Shown here: positions 41,869 through 51,547 of the stretch, piece after piece
How the letters are laid out: the number at the start of each line of letters is the position of its first letter
Position numbering within the stretch: position 1 is the stretch's first letter
NCBI RefSeq assembly: GCF_020400585.1
Contig: NZ_JAINVF010000017.1
Coordinates: forward strand, 62,001 to 126,000
DNA: 64,000 bases
Reading direction: 5' to 3'
Source: Streptomyces sp. NK08204
Lineage (GTDB): Bacteria; Actinomycetota; Actinomycetes; Streptomycetales; Streptomycetaceae
Notes under the pieces: model-generated
The model's database searches: none
What the model saw: the letters and a program-made list of their open reading frames with translations, nothing else
Told to the model about the DNA's origin: nothing
Made by a program: the position numbers and the translations under genes

Positions 41869-43535
41869 TTGAGGTCCCCCTCGTCGTCGGCGCCGGAGGC
41901 GGCTTCGTCGGCGGTGTCCGAATCGTTGAGCAGATGCGTGTACTTGGTGGGGTTCAGCGTGAAGTCGGTCAGTTCGCTCGCGGTGGCGTTCTCGGGCATG
42001 CCCTTGCGCAGGCCGTTCCAGAAGTCCTCCACCCACATGCCCGGCGGCCGGTCCCGCAGCTTCTGGATCTCGGGGTCGATCTCGGGCTCGGGCTCCGGTT
42101 CGGGTCTGGCCTGCGACCAGACGGTCGGCCGGCCCTCACGTTCGGCGCGCTCGATGACGGCCTGTTCGGCGAGCCGCTGGCTGAGCGGGGTCTTCACCCG
42201 GCTGCGGCGCTGCGGCAGGCCGTTCGCCGTCCACTCGGTGACCTGCGGGACGTCGTCCTCCATGGAGATCCCGGCGGGAATCTTGGGACTGGTGGGGCGC
42301 CGCTTCTTCGGCGGGCGCTTGGGGCCTTCCACGGCGCCGAGTTCGGGCATGGGGGTGCCGGTGGCGCCGATGCCGTGGGCGACGCCGACACCGGGCTCGG
42401 TCGTCGTCATGACGCGCGGCACGACGAGGATGGCGCGGACACCGCCGTAGGCGGAGGCGCGCAGCGAGACCTCCATGTCGAACTGCTTGCACAGACGGCC
42501 GACGACGGCGAGGCCGAGGCGCGGCTGTTCGCCCAGGTTGTGCGCGTCGTCACCCGTCTTGGCGTCCTCGATCATCTGCTCGATGCGGGCGCGGGACTCC
42601 TCGCCGAGGCTGACGCCGGCGTCCTCGATCTCGATGACGACGCCGGTCTGCACCTCGGCCGCGGTGACGTGCACCTTGGTCGACGGGGGCGAGTAGCGGG
42701 TGGCGTTGTCGAGGAGTTCGGCCGCGGCGTGGATGACCGGCTCGACGGAGGTGCCCTTGATGTTGATGGTGACGATGGACTTCAGCTCGATGCGGCGGTA
42801 CTCGAGGATCCGCGACATGGCTCCGCGCAGCACGCTGTACAGGGAGACGGGCAGGGGCCACTGGCGGCCGGGGCGCCCGCCGCCGAGCACGGCGATGGAG
42901 TCGGCGAGACGGCCGATCATCGCACTGCCGTGGTCGAGCCGAAGCAGGTCGTCGAAGACCTCGGGGTTGCGGCCGTGGTCCTCCTCCATCTCCCGCAGTT
43001 CGTTGGCCTGTTGGTTGACGATCGCCTGGACGCGGCGGGCGATGCTCACGAAGGAGCGCTCCATGGCGTCACGGATCGAGATCTGCTGGTCGACGCCGCG
43101 CAGCGCGATGCGCACCAACTCGCGGTAGGACTCGGGGAGGTGACGCAGCTCGGGGTCGGCGTCGTAGACCTTGCGCATCACTTCTCTGAGCGGTTCACCG
43201 GCGCGCAGCCGGAGCACTCCGGTGGGCAGGACCTGGCTGCCGAGGCGGACGATCTCCGCGTCGTGGGCGGCGAGCCGGTGCTCCAGGTGCGCGGTGTGCC
43301 GGGCGTGCTCGGCCTGCGCCGCCCGCAGCTTCCGGCCGCGGCGTACGACCTCCGTGCCCGTGGCGAGGACCAGCAGCACCGCCGCGGCCCCGAAGCCGCC
43401 GGCGGCGGTCCGGGCGTGGGCCGGGACCATGGCCACGGCGGCTGCGGTCGCCGCCGTGAGCGCTATGGCGGGCAGCAACAGCACGCGCGCATAGGGACGT
43501 TCACGGCCACCGGGAGGCTTCTGAACACTCACCAT
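41865..43535 (-). CDS. cvnA9: conservon sensor histidine kinase-like protein CvnA
   Basis: 556 residues from the ATG at 43535. Two membrane helices lie near residues 18-40 and 46-63 (VLLLPAIALTAATAAAVAMV, GGFGAAAVLLVLATGTEVV), followed by a coiled coil and a kinase core with the HATPase N-box (AAAELLDNATRYSPP), G1 (IEDAGVSLGEE) and a G2-like RLGLAVVGRLCKQF. A standard H-box is not obvious; DDLLRLDHGSAMIGRLADSI is the corresponding helix. The C-terminal 180 residues are linker-like with conserved RPPGMWVEDFWNGLRKG. First gene of cvn9. Confidence 0.94.
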   Translation of the reverse strand: MVSVQKPPGGRERPYARVLLLPAIALTAATAAAVAMVPAHARTAAGGFGAAAVLLVLATGTEVVRRGRKLRAAQAEHARHTAHLEHRLAAHDAEIVRLGSQVLPTGVLRLRAGEPLREVMRKVYDADPELRHLPESYRELVRIALRGVDQQISIRDAMERSFVSIARRVQAIVNQQANELREMEEDHGRNPEVFDDLLRLDHGSAMIGRLADSIAVLGGGRPGRQWPLPVSLYSVLRGAMSRILEYRRIELKSIVTINIKGTSVEPVIHAAAELLDNATRYSPPSTKVHVTAAEVQTGVVIEIEDAGVSLGEESRARIEQMIEDAKTGDDAHNLGEQPRLGLAVVGRLCKQFDMEVSLRASAYGGVRAILVVPRVMTTTEPGVGVAHGIGATGTPMPELGAVEGPKRPPKKRRPTSPKIPAGISMEDDVPQVTEWTANGLPQRRSRVKTPLSQRLAEQAVIERAEREGRPTVWSQARPEPEPEPEIDPEIQKLRDRPPGMWVEDFWNGLRKGMPENATASELTDFTLNPTKYTHLLNDSDTADEAASGADDEGDLK

Positions 43536-43805
43536 GGATGCCTTCTGAGACGAATCGGCTGGGTGTCGGGGGAGCTCGTGGGGGGAAGGTTCACGCAACA
43601 CGCAGGATTTTCCGCATGTTTGGGAACAGGCGCTCGAATTCATCTCAACTCGGTGCGCCGCGGGCGAGCCTAGTCCGACCGGATCAACCTCGTGTCATAT
43701 TCCGCAAGCATCTGAAATCCCCCTCACAACGGGGGTACGCTCAGGCCCATTTGCACGCTCAGCACCCCCACACACACGTTCGGTGACGGCGCCGAGGCAT
43801 ACGAA
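43536..43805. other. intergenic region upstream of cvnA9
   Basis: No gene is seen. The stretch is noticeably AT-richer than its surroundings and should hold the cvn9 promoter; TAGGCT on the minus strand near 43670 is a -10 candidate. Confidence 0.4.
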
Positions 43806-43841
43806 AGGGCCCGGACCGTCTCGGAGGACCGTCCGGGCCCT
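43806..43841 (-). terminator. terminator downstream of the helicase gene
   Basis: A perfect 11-bp stem (AGGGCCCGGAC / GTCCGGGCCCT) with a 14-base loop starts 39 bases beyond the helicase stop. Confidence 0.85.
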
Positions 43842-43879
43842 GACCCTGGCAGCGGGGCCGCCGCCGGGGCGGTGTCGGT

Positions 43880-46687
43880 TCAGCCCACCGACGAGTAGGC
43901 CACCACGCCGCGCAGCAGCGCGTCGACCGCCTTGCGGGCGCTCTTCGCGACCGTCGAGCCCTCGGCCGGCGCGGCGGCGGAGATCTGCCCGAGGACGTCG
44001 ATGACCTGCTTGCACCAGCGTACGAAGTCACCGGCCGGCATCTCCGCCTCGCGCAGCACCTCGTCGAGTCCCTTGCCGGAGGCCCACATGTACGCGGCCC
44101 AGGCGAAGCCGAGGTCGGGCTCACGCTGGCCCACGCCCTCGGTCTGGTTGATCCGGAACTCCTCCTCCAGCGCGTCGAGTCGGCCCCAGATGCGGACCAT
44201 CTCGCCCAGTGCGGCCTTCGCCTTGCCCGAGGGCAGTTTGGGCGCCATCGCATCGTCACCGACCCGCGCCTCGTACACCAGCGCCGAGACACAGGCGGCG
44301 AGTTCGGCGGGATCGAGACCCTCCCACACCCGCTCACGCAGGCATTCGCTGGCCAGCAGGTCGAGTTCGCCGTAGAGCCGGGCGAGCCGCCTGCCGTGCT
44401 CGGTGACCTCGTCACCGCGCAGGTAGTCCAGCTCGGTCAGCAGCGCCACGATCCGGTCGAAGGTACGGGCGATGGTGTTCGTCCGGCCCTCGATACGGCG
44501 CTCCAGCTGCGAGGTGTCACGCAGCAGCCGGTGGTAGCGCTCGGCCCAGCGGGCATGGTCCTCGCGCTCGTCGCAGCCGTGGCAGGGGTGCGCTCGCAGG
44601 GCGGTCCGCAGCCGGGCGATCTCGCGGTCGTCGGCGGCCTGCGAACGCCTCTTGCGGGCCCGCTCCGGCGGGATGTGCCCGGCCTTGGTGCGCAGCGCCG
44701 AGGCGAGGTCCCGGCGCGACTGCGGGGAGCGCGGGTTGAAGGACTTCGGGATCCGCATCCGGTCCAGCGGCTCGACCGGCACCGGGAAGTCCATCGACGC
44801 CAGCCGCTTGACCTGCCGTTCGGCGGTGAGCACCAGCGGGCGCGGCCCGTCGTGCGGGTCGTAGCCGCGGTGGCCGTTGGAGCGGCCGGCGGGCAGGCCC
44901 GGATCCAGGACCAGGGCCAGGCCCGCGTACTTGCCCGTCGGCACGTGGATGACGTCGCCCGGCCTCAGCTTCTCCAGCGCGACGGCGGCCTCGGCCCGGC
45001 GCTGGCTGGCGCCCTGCCGGGCCAGCTCGGTCTCCCGGTCCTTCAGCTCGCGGCGCAGTCGCGCGTACTCCTCGAAGTCGCCGAGGTGGCAGGTCATGGA
45101 CGCCTTGTAGCCGGCCAGACCCTCCTCGTTGCGCTGCACCTGCCGGGAGATACCGACGACCGACTTGTCGGCCTGGAACTGTGCGAAGGAGGTCTCCAGC
45201 AGTTCGCGCGAGCGGTGCCGCCCGAACTGCTCGACCAGGTTGACCGCCATGTTGTACGACGGCTTGAAGCTGGAGCGCAGCGGGTAGGTGCGCGTGCCCG
45301 CGAGCCCGGCCAGGTGCTCCGGGCTCATGCCGCGCTGCCACAGCACGACCGCGTGGCCCTCGATGTCGATGCCGCGCCGGCCGGCCCGGCCGGTGAGCTG
45401 CGTGTACTCGCCGGGGGTGATGTCGGCGTGCTGCTCGCCGTTCCACTTGACCAGCTTCTCCAGCACCACCGAGCGGGCGGGCATGTTGATGCCCAGCGCG
45501 AGCGTCTCGGTCGCGAACACGGCCTTGACCAGGCCGCGCACGAACAGCTCCTCGACGACCTCCTTGAAGGTCGGCAGCATGCCCGCGTGGTGGGCGGCGA
45601 TACCGCGCTCCAGGCCCTCCAGCCACTCGTAGTAGCCGAGGACGTGCAGGTCCTCCGACGGGATGGCGGCCGTGCGCTCCTCGACCAGGTCACGGACCTT
45701 CTCCCGCGCCTCCTCGTCGTTGAGTCTGAGGCCCGCGTACAGGCACTGCTGGACGGCGGCCTCGCAGGCGGCGCGGCTGAAGATGAAGGTGATCGCCGGC
45801 AGCAGCCCCTCGGAGTCGAGCCGCTCGATGACCTCCGGCCGGCCCGGTGTCCACACGCGCGAGCGCTGTCTGCGCTCCCGCTCCCGGTCGGCCTCGCGCA
45901 TGGCCCGGCCGCGCCGCCGGTCCTGGTAGGACGGCCTGGTGGCCTCCATCCGGGCCAGGCGGACGAGGTCGGGGTTGACGGCCTTCTTGTGGCCCTCGCC
46001 CTCCTCGAACAGGTCGTACATCCGGCGCCCGGCGAGCACGTGCTGGAACAGCGGGACCGGCCGGTGCTCGGCGACGATCACCTCGGTGTCGCCGCGGACG
46101 GTGTCCAGCCAGTCACCGAACTCCTCGGCGTTGGACACGGTCGCCGACAGCGACACCAGGGTCACCGACTCGGGCAGGTGGATGATCACCTCCTCCCAGA
46201 CCGCGCCGCGGAAGCGGTCGGAGAGGTAGTGCACCTCGTCCATGACCACGTAGCCGAGGCCGAGCAGGGTCTGTGAGCCCGCGTACAGCATGTTGCGCAG
46301 GACCTCGGTGGTCATCACGACCACCGGGGCGTCCGGGTTCACACTGTTGTCGCCGGTGAGCAGGCCGACCATGCCCGTGCCGTAGCGGCGGCACAGGTCG
46401 GAGTACTTCTGGTTCGACAGCGCCTTGATGGGTGTCGTGTAGAAGCACTTCCTGCCCTGCATCAGGGCGAGGTGGACGGCGAACTCGCCCACGATCGTCT
46501 TGCCCGAGCCGGTGGGCGCGGCCACCAGCACGCCCTTCCCCGCCTCGAGTGCCTGGCAGGCCTCGATCTGGAAGGGGTCGAGGCCGAAGTCGTACATCTC
46601 GCGGAAGGACGCGAGCGCGGTGGCCTGCTCGGCTGCCCGCCTACGGGCTGCCGCGTACCGCTCGGCCGGTGAGAGGTCCTCTGTCAT
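43880..46687 (-). CDS. Ski2/HelY-like DEAD/DEAH-box RNA helicase
   Basis: 935 residues from the ATG at 46687. Domain 1 has Walker A (VLVAAPTGSGKTIVGEFAVH), the DEVH box (YVVMDEVHYLSDRFRG) and the SAT motif (TLVSLSATVSNAEEFGDW). Domain 2 has FATETLALGINMPARSVVLE and TGRAGRRGID (motif VI). A long C-terminal helical region similar to Ski2/Mtr4 helicases follows. It is a predicted 3'-5' RNA helicase for RNA turnover. It stands downstream of tatC with terminators on both sides. Confidence 0.94.
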   Translation of the reverse strand: MTEDLSPAERYAAARRRAAEQATALASFREMYDFGLDPFQIEACQALEAGKGVLVAAPTGSGKTIVGEFAVHLALMQGRKCFYTTPIKALSNQKYSDLCRRYGTGMVGLLTGDNSVNPDAPVVVMTTEVLRNMLYAGSQTLLGLGYVVMDEVHYLSDRFRGAVWEEVIIHLPESVTLVSLSATVSNAEEFGDWLDTVRGDTEVIVAEHRPVPLFQHVLAGRRMYDLFEEGEGHKKAVNPDLVRLARMEATRPSYQDRRRGRAMREADRERERRQRSRVWTPGRPEVIERLDSEGLLPAITFIFSRAACEAAVQQCLYAGLRLNDEEAREKVRDLVEERTAAIPSEDLHVLGYYEWLEGLERGIAAHHAGMLPTFKEVVEELFVRGLVKAVFATETLALGINMPARSVVLEKLVKWNGEQHADITPGEYTQLTGRAGRRGIDIEGHAVVLWQRGMSPEHLAGLAGTRTYPLRSSFKPSYNMAVNLVEQFGRHRSRELLETSFAQFQADKSVVGISRQVQRNEEGLAGYKASMTCHLGDFEEYARLRRELKDRETELARQGASQRRAEAAVALEKLRPGDVIHVPTGKYAGLALVLDPGLPAGRSNGHRGYDPHDGPRPLVLTAERQVKRLASMDFPVPVEPLDRMRIPKSFNPRSPQSRRDLASALRTKAGHIPPERARKRRSQAADDREIARLRTALRAHPCHGCDEREDHARWAERYHRLLRDTSQLERRIEGRTNTIARTFDRIVALLTELDYLRGDEVTEHGRRLARLYGELDLLASECLRERVWEGLDPAELAACVSALVYEARVGDDAMAPKLPSGKAKAALGEMVRIWGRLDALEEEFRINQTEGVGQREPDLGFAWAAYMWASGKGLDEVLREAEMPAGDFVRWCKQVIDVLGQISAAAPAEGSTVAKSARKAVDALLRGVVAYSSVG

Positions 46688-46771
46688 CGTGCTTTCGAGC
46701 GTACCGGGCCGCACTGACAACAGGACGATCATTATCCGGATGGTGGGCGGGCAGCACGGGCCGCAACGACA

Positions 46772-46813
46772 GATGCTCCCGTCCCCGGTCTTCGTCCCGG
46801 GGACGGGAGCATC
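46772..46813 (-). terminator. terminator downstream of tatC
   Basis: A perfect 15-bp stem (GATGCTCCCGTCCCC / GGGGACGGGAGCATC) with a 12-base loop begins 25 bases after the tatC stop at 46839. Confidence 0.92.
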
Positions 46814-46838
46814 ACACTGCGCTTCGGTGCGGTGCGGG

Positions 46839-47783
46839 TCAGGTGATGTCGTCGTAGCCGTTGACGCGGTCGGCGCCCGCCTGCTCGGGCAGCGTGCGAC
46901 TGGCCGAGACGGCCTCGATCTCGCCGATGTCCTCGGGCGTGAGGTCCAGCTCCGAGGCCTCGTCGTCGGCGGGGCCCTTCGCAGCGCGACGGTCCCGACG
47001 CTGGTCGTTGATGAGCGCGATGGCCACGGCGATGAAGTAGAGCGCCCAGATCGGCGCCGCCAACGCCAGCATCGTCATCGGGTCCGGGCTGGGCGTGGCC
47101 ACAGCCGCGAAGGCGGTGATGCCGACGACCATGCCGCGCCACCAGCCCAGCATGCGCCGCCCGGACAGCACGCCGGTGAGGTTGAGCATGACCAGCAGCA
47201 ACGGCATCTCGAAAGCGAGACCGAAGACGACGATCATGCGGGTGACCAGGTCCAGCAGATCGTCCAGCGGCAGCAGGTTCTCGGCGCCGCTCGGCGTGAG
47301 GTCGATCATCACCCGCGCTGTGGTGGGCAGCACGTGGAACGCGAGGTAGCCGCCGCCGAGGAAGAGCGGGAAGCCGAAAGCGACGAAGGCGTAGGCGTAC
47401 TTCTTCTCGTTGCGGTGCAGGCCCGGCGCGACGAACGCCCACAGCTGGTAGAGCCAGACCGGCGAGGCGAGCACGACACCGGCCATCAGGGCGACCTTCA
47501 GGGCCAGGGTGAACGGCGCCAGCAGGCCGCTGACGGTGATGTGCGCACAGTGGACGTTCTTGGCCTTGGCCAGCTCACCGAAGGACTGGTGGCAGCCGAT
47601 CTCGTCGAGCACCGGCTCGGTGATGAAGTTGACGATGTCTCTGTAGAAGAACGCCGCCACGATCGTGACGACCAGGATCGCCAGGACACCCTTCGCGAGC
47701 CGGTTGCGCAGCTCACGCAAGTGATCCGCGAGTGGCATACGCCCCTCGGGATCTCTCTCCTTGTTGCGGGCAGACTTGAGCAA
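46839..47783 (-). CDS. tatC: twin-arginine translocase subunit TatC
   Basis: 314 residues from a TTG at 47783 with a GAGGATG ribosome site and an in-frame TGA just upstream. PLADHLRELRNRLAKGVLAI is the conserved N-terminal amphipathic segment; six membrane helices follow, with FAFEMPLLLV-type TM4 (VVFGLAFEMPLLLVMLNLTG) and ITAFAAVATPSPDPMTMLAL in TM5. TatC recognises twin-Arg signal peptides. The ATG at 47738 is an alternative start. The hydrophilic tail is longer than in E. coli, as normal for actinomycetes. 48 bases separate it from tatA. Confidence 0.97.
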   Translation of the reverse strand: MLKSARNKERDPEGRMPLADHLRELRNRLAKGVLAILVVTIVAAFFYRDIVNFITEPVLDEIGCHQSFGELAKAKNVHCAHITVSGLLAPFTLALKVALMAGVVLASPVWLYQLWAFVAPGLHRNEKKYAYAFVAFGFPLFLGGGYLAFHVLPTTARVMIDLTPSGAENLLPLDDLLDLVTRMIVVFGLAFEMPLLLVMLNLTGVLSGRRMLGWWRGMVVGITAFAAVATPSPDPMTMLALAAPIWALYFIAVAIALINDQRRDRRAAKGPADDEASELDLTPEDIGEIEAVSASRTLPEQAGADRVNGYDDIT

Positions 47784-47831
47784 CCCACATCCTCATCTCG
47801 TGCAGCGGACCGGATGCCCCCGGCCCTCGCG

Positions 47832-48116
47832 TCAGCGCTGGGTCGTGTCCGTCGGCTCGTTGACCGGGCGGGAGCTGGTCACGTCACCGGGGGCGGCCTG
47901 GATGGTGCGCTGAGCGGGAGCAGGATCCTCGGCGGACTGGGCGGTGGTGGCGGACTGCTTGCCGTCCTCCTTCATCGCCTTCGCCTCGCTCTTCAGGATG
48001 CGCGCGGACTTGCCGAGCGAGCGCGCCATGTCCGGAAGCTTCTTGGAGCCGAACACGAGGAGGATCACCAGAACGAGGAGCAGCAGGTGCCACGGCTCAA
48101 GTCCGTTGCGGAACAT
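47832..48116 (-). CDS. tatA: twin-arginine translocase subunit TatA
   Basis: 94 residues. A single N-terminal helix ([20 protein letters not shown]) is followed by the [20 protein letters not shown] amphipathic helix, which defines TatA, and a disordered polar tail. It forms the protein-conducting oligomer with TatC. The signal of the GHL10 protein at 7133-8398 looks like a possible client. Confidence 0.97.
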   Translation of the reverse strand: MFRNGLEPWHLLLLVLVILLVFGSKKLPDMARSLGKSARILKSEAKAMKEDGKQSATTAQSAEDPAPAQRTIQAAPGDVTSSRPVNEPTDTTQR

Positions 48117-48352
48117 AAATCTTCACCTTCTCACCGAGGCGGGCATGTCCGACGGGTCGGACACTTGTCCGGACGTCATGCTGGCTGCGATCGTAACGCC
48201 TGAGGGTGAATGCGGGACAATCCCCGGGCGTACTCCTGCTCCGCGGACCGCGCCTCGCTCACCGGGCCGCGATCAGCAGCGTACCTGGCCCCACTGGCAA
48301 GGTGACAGGGCGAAGTGACCCAAAGCGCACGGCCGAGGCGAGTAGGGGCGAG

Positions 48353-48547
48353 TCACAGGGAGTCGACGGCCCGGGCCGCGCTCACCGCGGCCCGCTCCAG
48401 ATCCTCGGCCGCCTTGCCGATACGGCTCGCGGAGGCCGCGACCTGCTGCCCGAGGCGCCGCGCCTCCAGGAACACCCGGACGGCGAACACCCCCAGGACG
48501 GCGAGACCCAGGAAACCCACGGCAACCGCGAACATCGGCCAGAACAT
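48353..48547 (-). CDS. small membrane protein
   Basis: 64 residues. An N-terminal membrane helix (MFWPMFAVAVGFLGLAVLGV) leads into a basic, Ala-rich helix (LEARRLGQQVAASASRIGKA AED type), probably cytoplasmic. It lies between the zinc-ribbon gene and tatA, in the same order as in other Streptomyces. Function is unknown. Confidence 0.75.
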   Translation of the reverse strand: MFWPMFAVAVGFLGLAVLGVFAVRVFLEARRLGQQVAASASRIGKAAEDLERAAVSAARAVDSL

Positions 48548-48567
48548 GACGACGAGACTAGACCGTC

Positions 48568-48861
48568 CTACACCGTGGAGTGCAGCCGCAGGGTCCGGAC
48601 CCCGCCGCCGGTGAGCAGCTCCACGATCCGCTCCCCGGCGGGCTTGCGCACCGAGGCGCCGCACTCGGGGCAGGTGAAGGAGTAGAACGTCGTCCGGCTC
48701 GTCGCACCGATGGCCAGACGCAGCGCGCTCGCGGCGAGTTCGAAGCGGCCCCGGCAGTCCGGGCAGCCCGCCCTGAACACCACGGGGACCACCCTCCTCA
48801 TCCCGGCGAAGGCCGCCGCCACCGTCATCTGACCCGCACCGGACACCGGAGACTCGCTCAA
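48568..48861 (-). CDS. zinc-ribbon (FmdB-like) small protein
   Basis: 97 residues. Two C-x-x-C pairs (Cys33/Cys36 in AGCPDCRG; Cys64/Cys67 in FTCPECGAS) form a zinc ribbon. The TTG at 48861 overlaps the pafC stop (TTGA), which supports translational coupling with pafBC; an ATG 33 bases downstream is the alternative. Its role is unknown, but coupling to pafC suggests a link with the DNA-damage regulator or a nucleic-acid binding role. Confidence 0.8.
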   Translation of the reverse strand: MSESPVSGAGQMTVAAAFAGMRRVVPVVFRAGCPDCRGRFELAASALRLAIGATSRTTFYSFTCPECGASVRKPAGERIVELLTGGGVRTLRLHSTV

Positions 48862-49916
48862 CGCCCTCGCTCCTGACTGTCGTGAACCCTGCCGTCCCGC
48901 CCGCCCGCGCCGGGCATTCCGTGCGCCGCCGCCATCGGCATGTCGTACGCCGCCAGCGCCTCGCGGGCCGCCCGGCGGGCACTGTCGGCCAGCTCGGGAG
49001 GCGAGACGATGCGCCCGTCACCGCCCAGCCGCAGCGCGAGCCGTCTCAGCGAAGCCGGATCGGGGGTGCGCAAGGTGATACGCAACCCGCCGTCGGGAAG
49101 CTCATCGGCACTGTCGTGCGGGTAGTACTCGGCGACCCAGCGGCCACCGGGCCCCACCTCGACCACCACCTCCGGGTCCTCGGCGGCCGGCTGCACCAGC
49201 CCCTCCGACAGGTCCCGCGGCTCGATCTCGGGCGGCGCGGACGGCTCGTCCAGAATCCTGATCTCGGCGACCCGGTCCAGCCGGAACGTACGCCGCGCCT
49301 CGGAGCGGCGGCACCACGCCTCCACATACGTGTGCCCGACACTGACCAGGCGGATCGGGTCGATCTCGCGCTCGGTCAGCTCGTCCCGCGCGGGCGAGTA
49401 GTACCGGATCCACAGCCGGCGCCGCTCGGAGATCGCCCGGTCGACATCGGCGAAGACACCGCCCTCCGACTCGAACGTCACCGACAGCCGGGAACTGGCG
49501 CCGGCCGCCTCACCGGCCGCGGTCTCCACCTTGGCCGTCGCCCGCAGCAGCGCCTGCCGGTCGCCCTCCCGGAGCCCCGGCAGGGTCGACACCGCGCGGG
49601 CGGCCACCAGCAGGGCCGTGGCCTCGTCGGCGGCCAGCCGCAGCGGCTCGGCCGCGTCCTCGCCGAGCGCGGCCGGGTTGTGCCACCAGATGCACTCACC
49701 GTCGGTGTCGATGTCCAGCAGGTCGCCGCCCCGGAAACTGGTGCCGCACATGGGCAGCAGATCCAGGTCGGAGACCAGTTCGTCCTCGGTGATGCCGAAG
49801 GCGCGCGCCACGTCCGCGATCCGGGCGCCGGGCCGCTCCCGCAGATACGTCACCAGGGACAGCATCCGCCGGGTCTGGTCGATGGCGTTCACGGGCCTCG
49901 CCGGTTTGCCTGCCAT
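48858..49916 (-). CDS. pafC: WYL-domain transcription factor PafC
   Basis: 352 residues. An N-terminal HTH (AIDQTRRMLSLVTYLRERPG, IADVARAFGITEDELVSDLD) is followed by a WYL domain (ERRRLWIRYYSPARDELTER, HTYVEAWCRRSEARRTFRLD) and a C-terminal WCX extension. With PafB it forms the heterodimer that in mycobacteria activates LexA-independent DNA-damage genes. The ATG at 49916 lies 19 bases after pafB. Confidence 0.94.
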   Translation of the reverse strand: MAGKPARPVNAIDQTRRMLSLVTYLRERPGARIADVARAFGITEDELVSDLDLLPMCGTSFRGGDLLDIDTDGECIWWHNPAALGEDAAEPLRLAADEATALLVAARAVSTLPGLREGDRQALLRATAKVETAAGEAAGASSRLSVTFESEGGVFADVDRAISERRRLWIRYYSPARDELTEREIDPIRLVSVGHTYVEAWCRRSEARRTFRLDRVAEIRILDEPSAPPEIEPRDLSEGLVQPAAEDPEVVVEVGPGGRWVAEYYPHDSADELPDGGLRITLRTPDPASLRRLALRLGGDGRIVSPPELADSARRAAREALAAYDMPMAAAHGMPGAGGRDGRVHDSQERGR

Positions 49917-49935
49917 GATCCTTCTCCGCTCCCCC

Positions 49936-50937
49936 TCAGCCCTTGGCCACGGCACGCAGCCGGTCCACCACGTCGGCCCGCAGCTCGGCCGGCTCCAGGA
50001 CCACCACGTCCGGCCCGAACTCCACCAGCCAGGCGTCCAGACCGTGCCCGTACGGGATTTCCAACTCGTCCCAGCCGTCGCTCAGTTCGCGGACCCGGGT
50101 GGCTTTCGCCCGAAGGGGGTACCCCGCGCCGGAACGCAGCCGGATCAGCGCCGAACGGTCGGCTATCTCCCCCGCCCAGCCCGCAACCGTCTCGCGCACG
50201 GTGACGACGTCCGGCACGGGCACGGTGAAGCCGGTGCCCCGGGAGCGCACCCTGCCGGTGATCCGGGAGAGCCGGAAGACCCGCTCGGCACCCCGGTCCC
50301 GGTCCCAGCCCGCCAGGTACCAGTGGCCGCGCCAGCACTCCAGCGCCCACGGCTCCACCTGCCGGGTCTCGGGGTGCGCGGCGGTGGCCTTGCGGTAGTC
50401 GAAGACGACCGGCCGGCGGTCACGGCAGGCCAGCATCAGCGGCTCGAAAGCGGCCTCGTGCACCGGAATGTGCGGCTCCAGCGCACCGTGCGCCTCGTAG
50501 GGGTCGACATCCTCGGGCAGTCCCGCGGCGCGCAGCTTCTGCAGAGCACCACTGGCGGCACCCGCGAGCCGGGCCTGCTGCCACACCTTCGCGGCGAGCC
50601 CGAGGGCGGCGGCCTCCTCGGCGTCCAGTGTGATCGGCGGAAGGCGGTTGCTGTCCCGGCGGGCCAGGTAGCCGATCTCGCCGTCGATGTTCTCGACGGT
50701 CTCGATCACCAGACCCAGCTCGCGCAGGTCGTCCTTGTCCCGCTCGAACATCCGGTTGAAGGAGTCGTCGGAACCGGCCGCACCCTTGTCCGGCCTGGAG
50801 AGCACACCGCGCTCCGGCCTGGACGCCTCGCGGTACGCCTCGATGGAATCACGCAGCTCGCGCTTGCTGAGCGGGCGCCGCGTCCCCAGCAGACACAGCG
50901 CCAGGTTCATCAGCCGCTCGGCCTTGGCAATGGCCAT
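49936..50937 (-). CDS. pafB: WYL-domain transcription factor PafB
   Basis: 333 residues. HTH at 1-60 (AERLMNLALCLLGTRRPLSK RELRD-type), WYL domain around 140-215 with the diagnostic GHWYLAGWDRDRGAERVFRL, and a C-terminal WCX domain. It heads the pafB-pafC-zinc ribbon operon. Mycobacterial PafBC links pupylation genes with recA-independent DNA repair regulation; here pafBC and pafA are separated by two FKBP genes, and not in one operon as in mycobacteria. Confidence 0.95.
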   Translation of the reverse strand: MAIAKAERLMNLALCLLGTRRPLSKRELRDSIEAYREASRPERGVLSRPDKGAAGSDDSFNRMFERDKDDLRELGLVIETVENIDGEIGYLARRDSNRLPPITLDAEEAAALGLAAKVWQQARLAGAASGALQKLRAAGLPEDVDPYEAHGALEPHIPVHEAAFEPLMLACRDRRPVVFDYRKATAAHPETRQVEPWALECWRGHWYLAGWDRDRGAERVFRLSRITGRVRSRGTGFTVPVPDVVTVRETVAGWAGEIADRSALIRLRSGAGYPLRAKATRVRELSDGWDELEIPYGHGLDAWLVEFGPDVVVLEPAELRADVVDRLRAVAKG

Positions 50938-51030
50938 CGACGCCCTTCGCCTTCCCTATGGTGCTTCCGACCGATGACCGTACCGCTCCGAAGTGTCCAG
51001 GCAAAAGCCGACCAGGAAAGGCAGCAAAGG

Positions 51031-51063
51031 GGAGGGGCCCGTGCGGACAGCACGGACCCCTCC
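51031..51063 (-). terminator. terminator downstream of the cytoplasmic FKBP gene
   Basis: A 14-bp stem with one G-T type mismatch (GGAGGGGCCCGTGC / GCACGGACCCCTCC) and a 5-base loop lies just after the stop at 51078. Confidence 0.85.
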
Positions 51064-51077
51064 TCGACCGGAACCGG

Positions 51078-51458
51078 TCAGCGCTTGGCAACGCCCATGA
51101 GGTCGCAGACGAAGATCAGCGTCTCGCCCGGGGCGATCCGGCCACCGGCGCCACGGTCGCCGTACGCCAGGTGCGCAGGGATGGTCAGCTGGCGACGGCC
51201 GCCGACCTTCATGCCCTGTACGCCCTGGTCCCAGCCCTTGATGACCTGGCCGACGCCGAGCTGGAAGTCCAGCGGCGTCCCCCGGTTCCAGGACGCGTCG
51301 AACTCCTCACCGGTGGAGAAGGCGACACCCACGTAGTGGACCTTCACGAAGTCGCCGGCCTTGGCCTCCTCGCCGTCACCCTCCCAGATCTCCTTGATCT
51401 CGAGGTCCGCCGGGGGCTCGCCGCCCGGGAAGTCGATCTCGGGCTTCTCGATGTTCAC
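51078..51458 (-). CDS. cytoplasmic FKBP-type peptidyl-prolyl isomerase
   Basis: 126 residues. The FKBP core is complete: VKVHYVGVAFSTGEEFDASW with the active Tyr/Asp, FQLGVGQVIKGWDQGVQGMK with the conserved VIxGW, and AYGDRGAGGRIAPGETLIFV. It catalyses cis-trans isomerisation of Xaa-Pro bonds. No signal peptide. GTG start at 51458 with GGAG upstream. It follows the FKBP lipoprotein gene by 89 bases. Confidence 0.96.
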   Translation of the reverse strand: MNIEKPEIDFPGGEPPADLEIKEIWEGDGEEAKAGDFVKVHYVGVAFSTGEEFDASWNRGTPLDFQLGVGQVIKGWDQGVQGMKVGGRRQLTIPAHLAYGDRGAGGRIAPGETLIFVCDLMGVAKR

Positions 51459-51547
51459 GTCACTTGCTCCTGCATGTGTACGACACGAAACAAGAACAGT
51501 CTTTCATCCCCGCGGCCCCCTCGGCCGCCAGCGGCCCGCCACGCGCC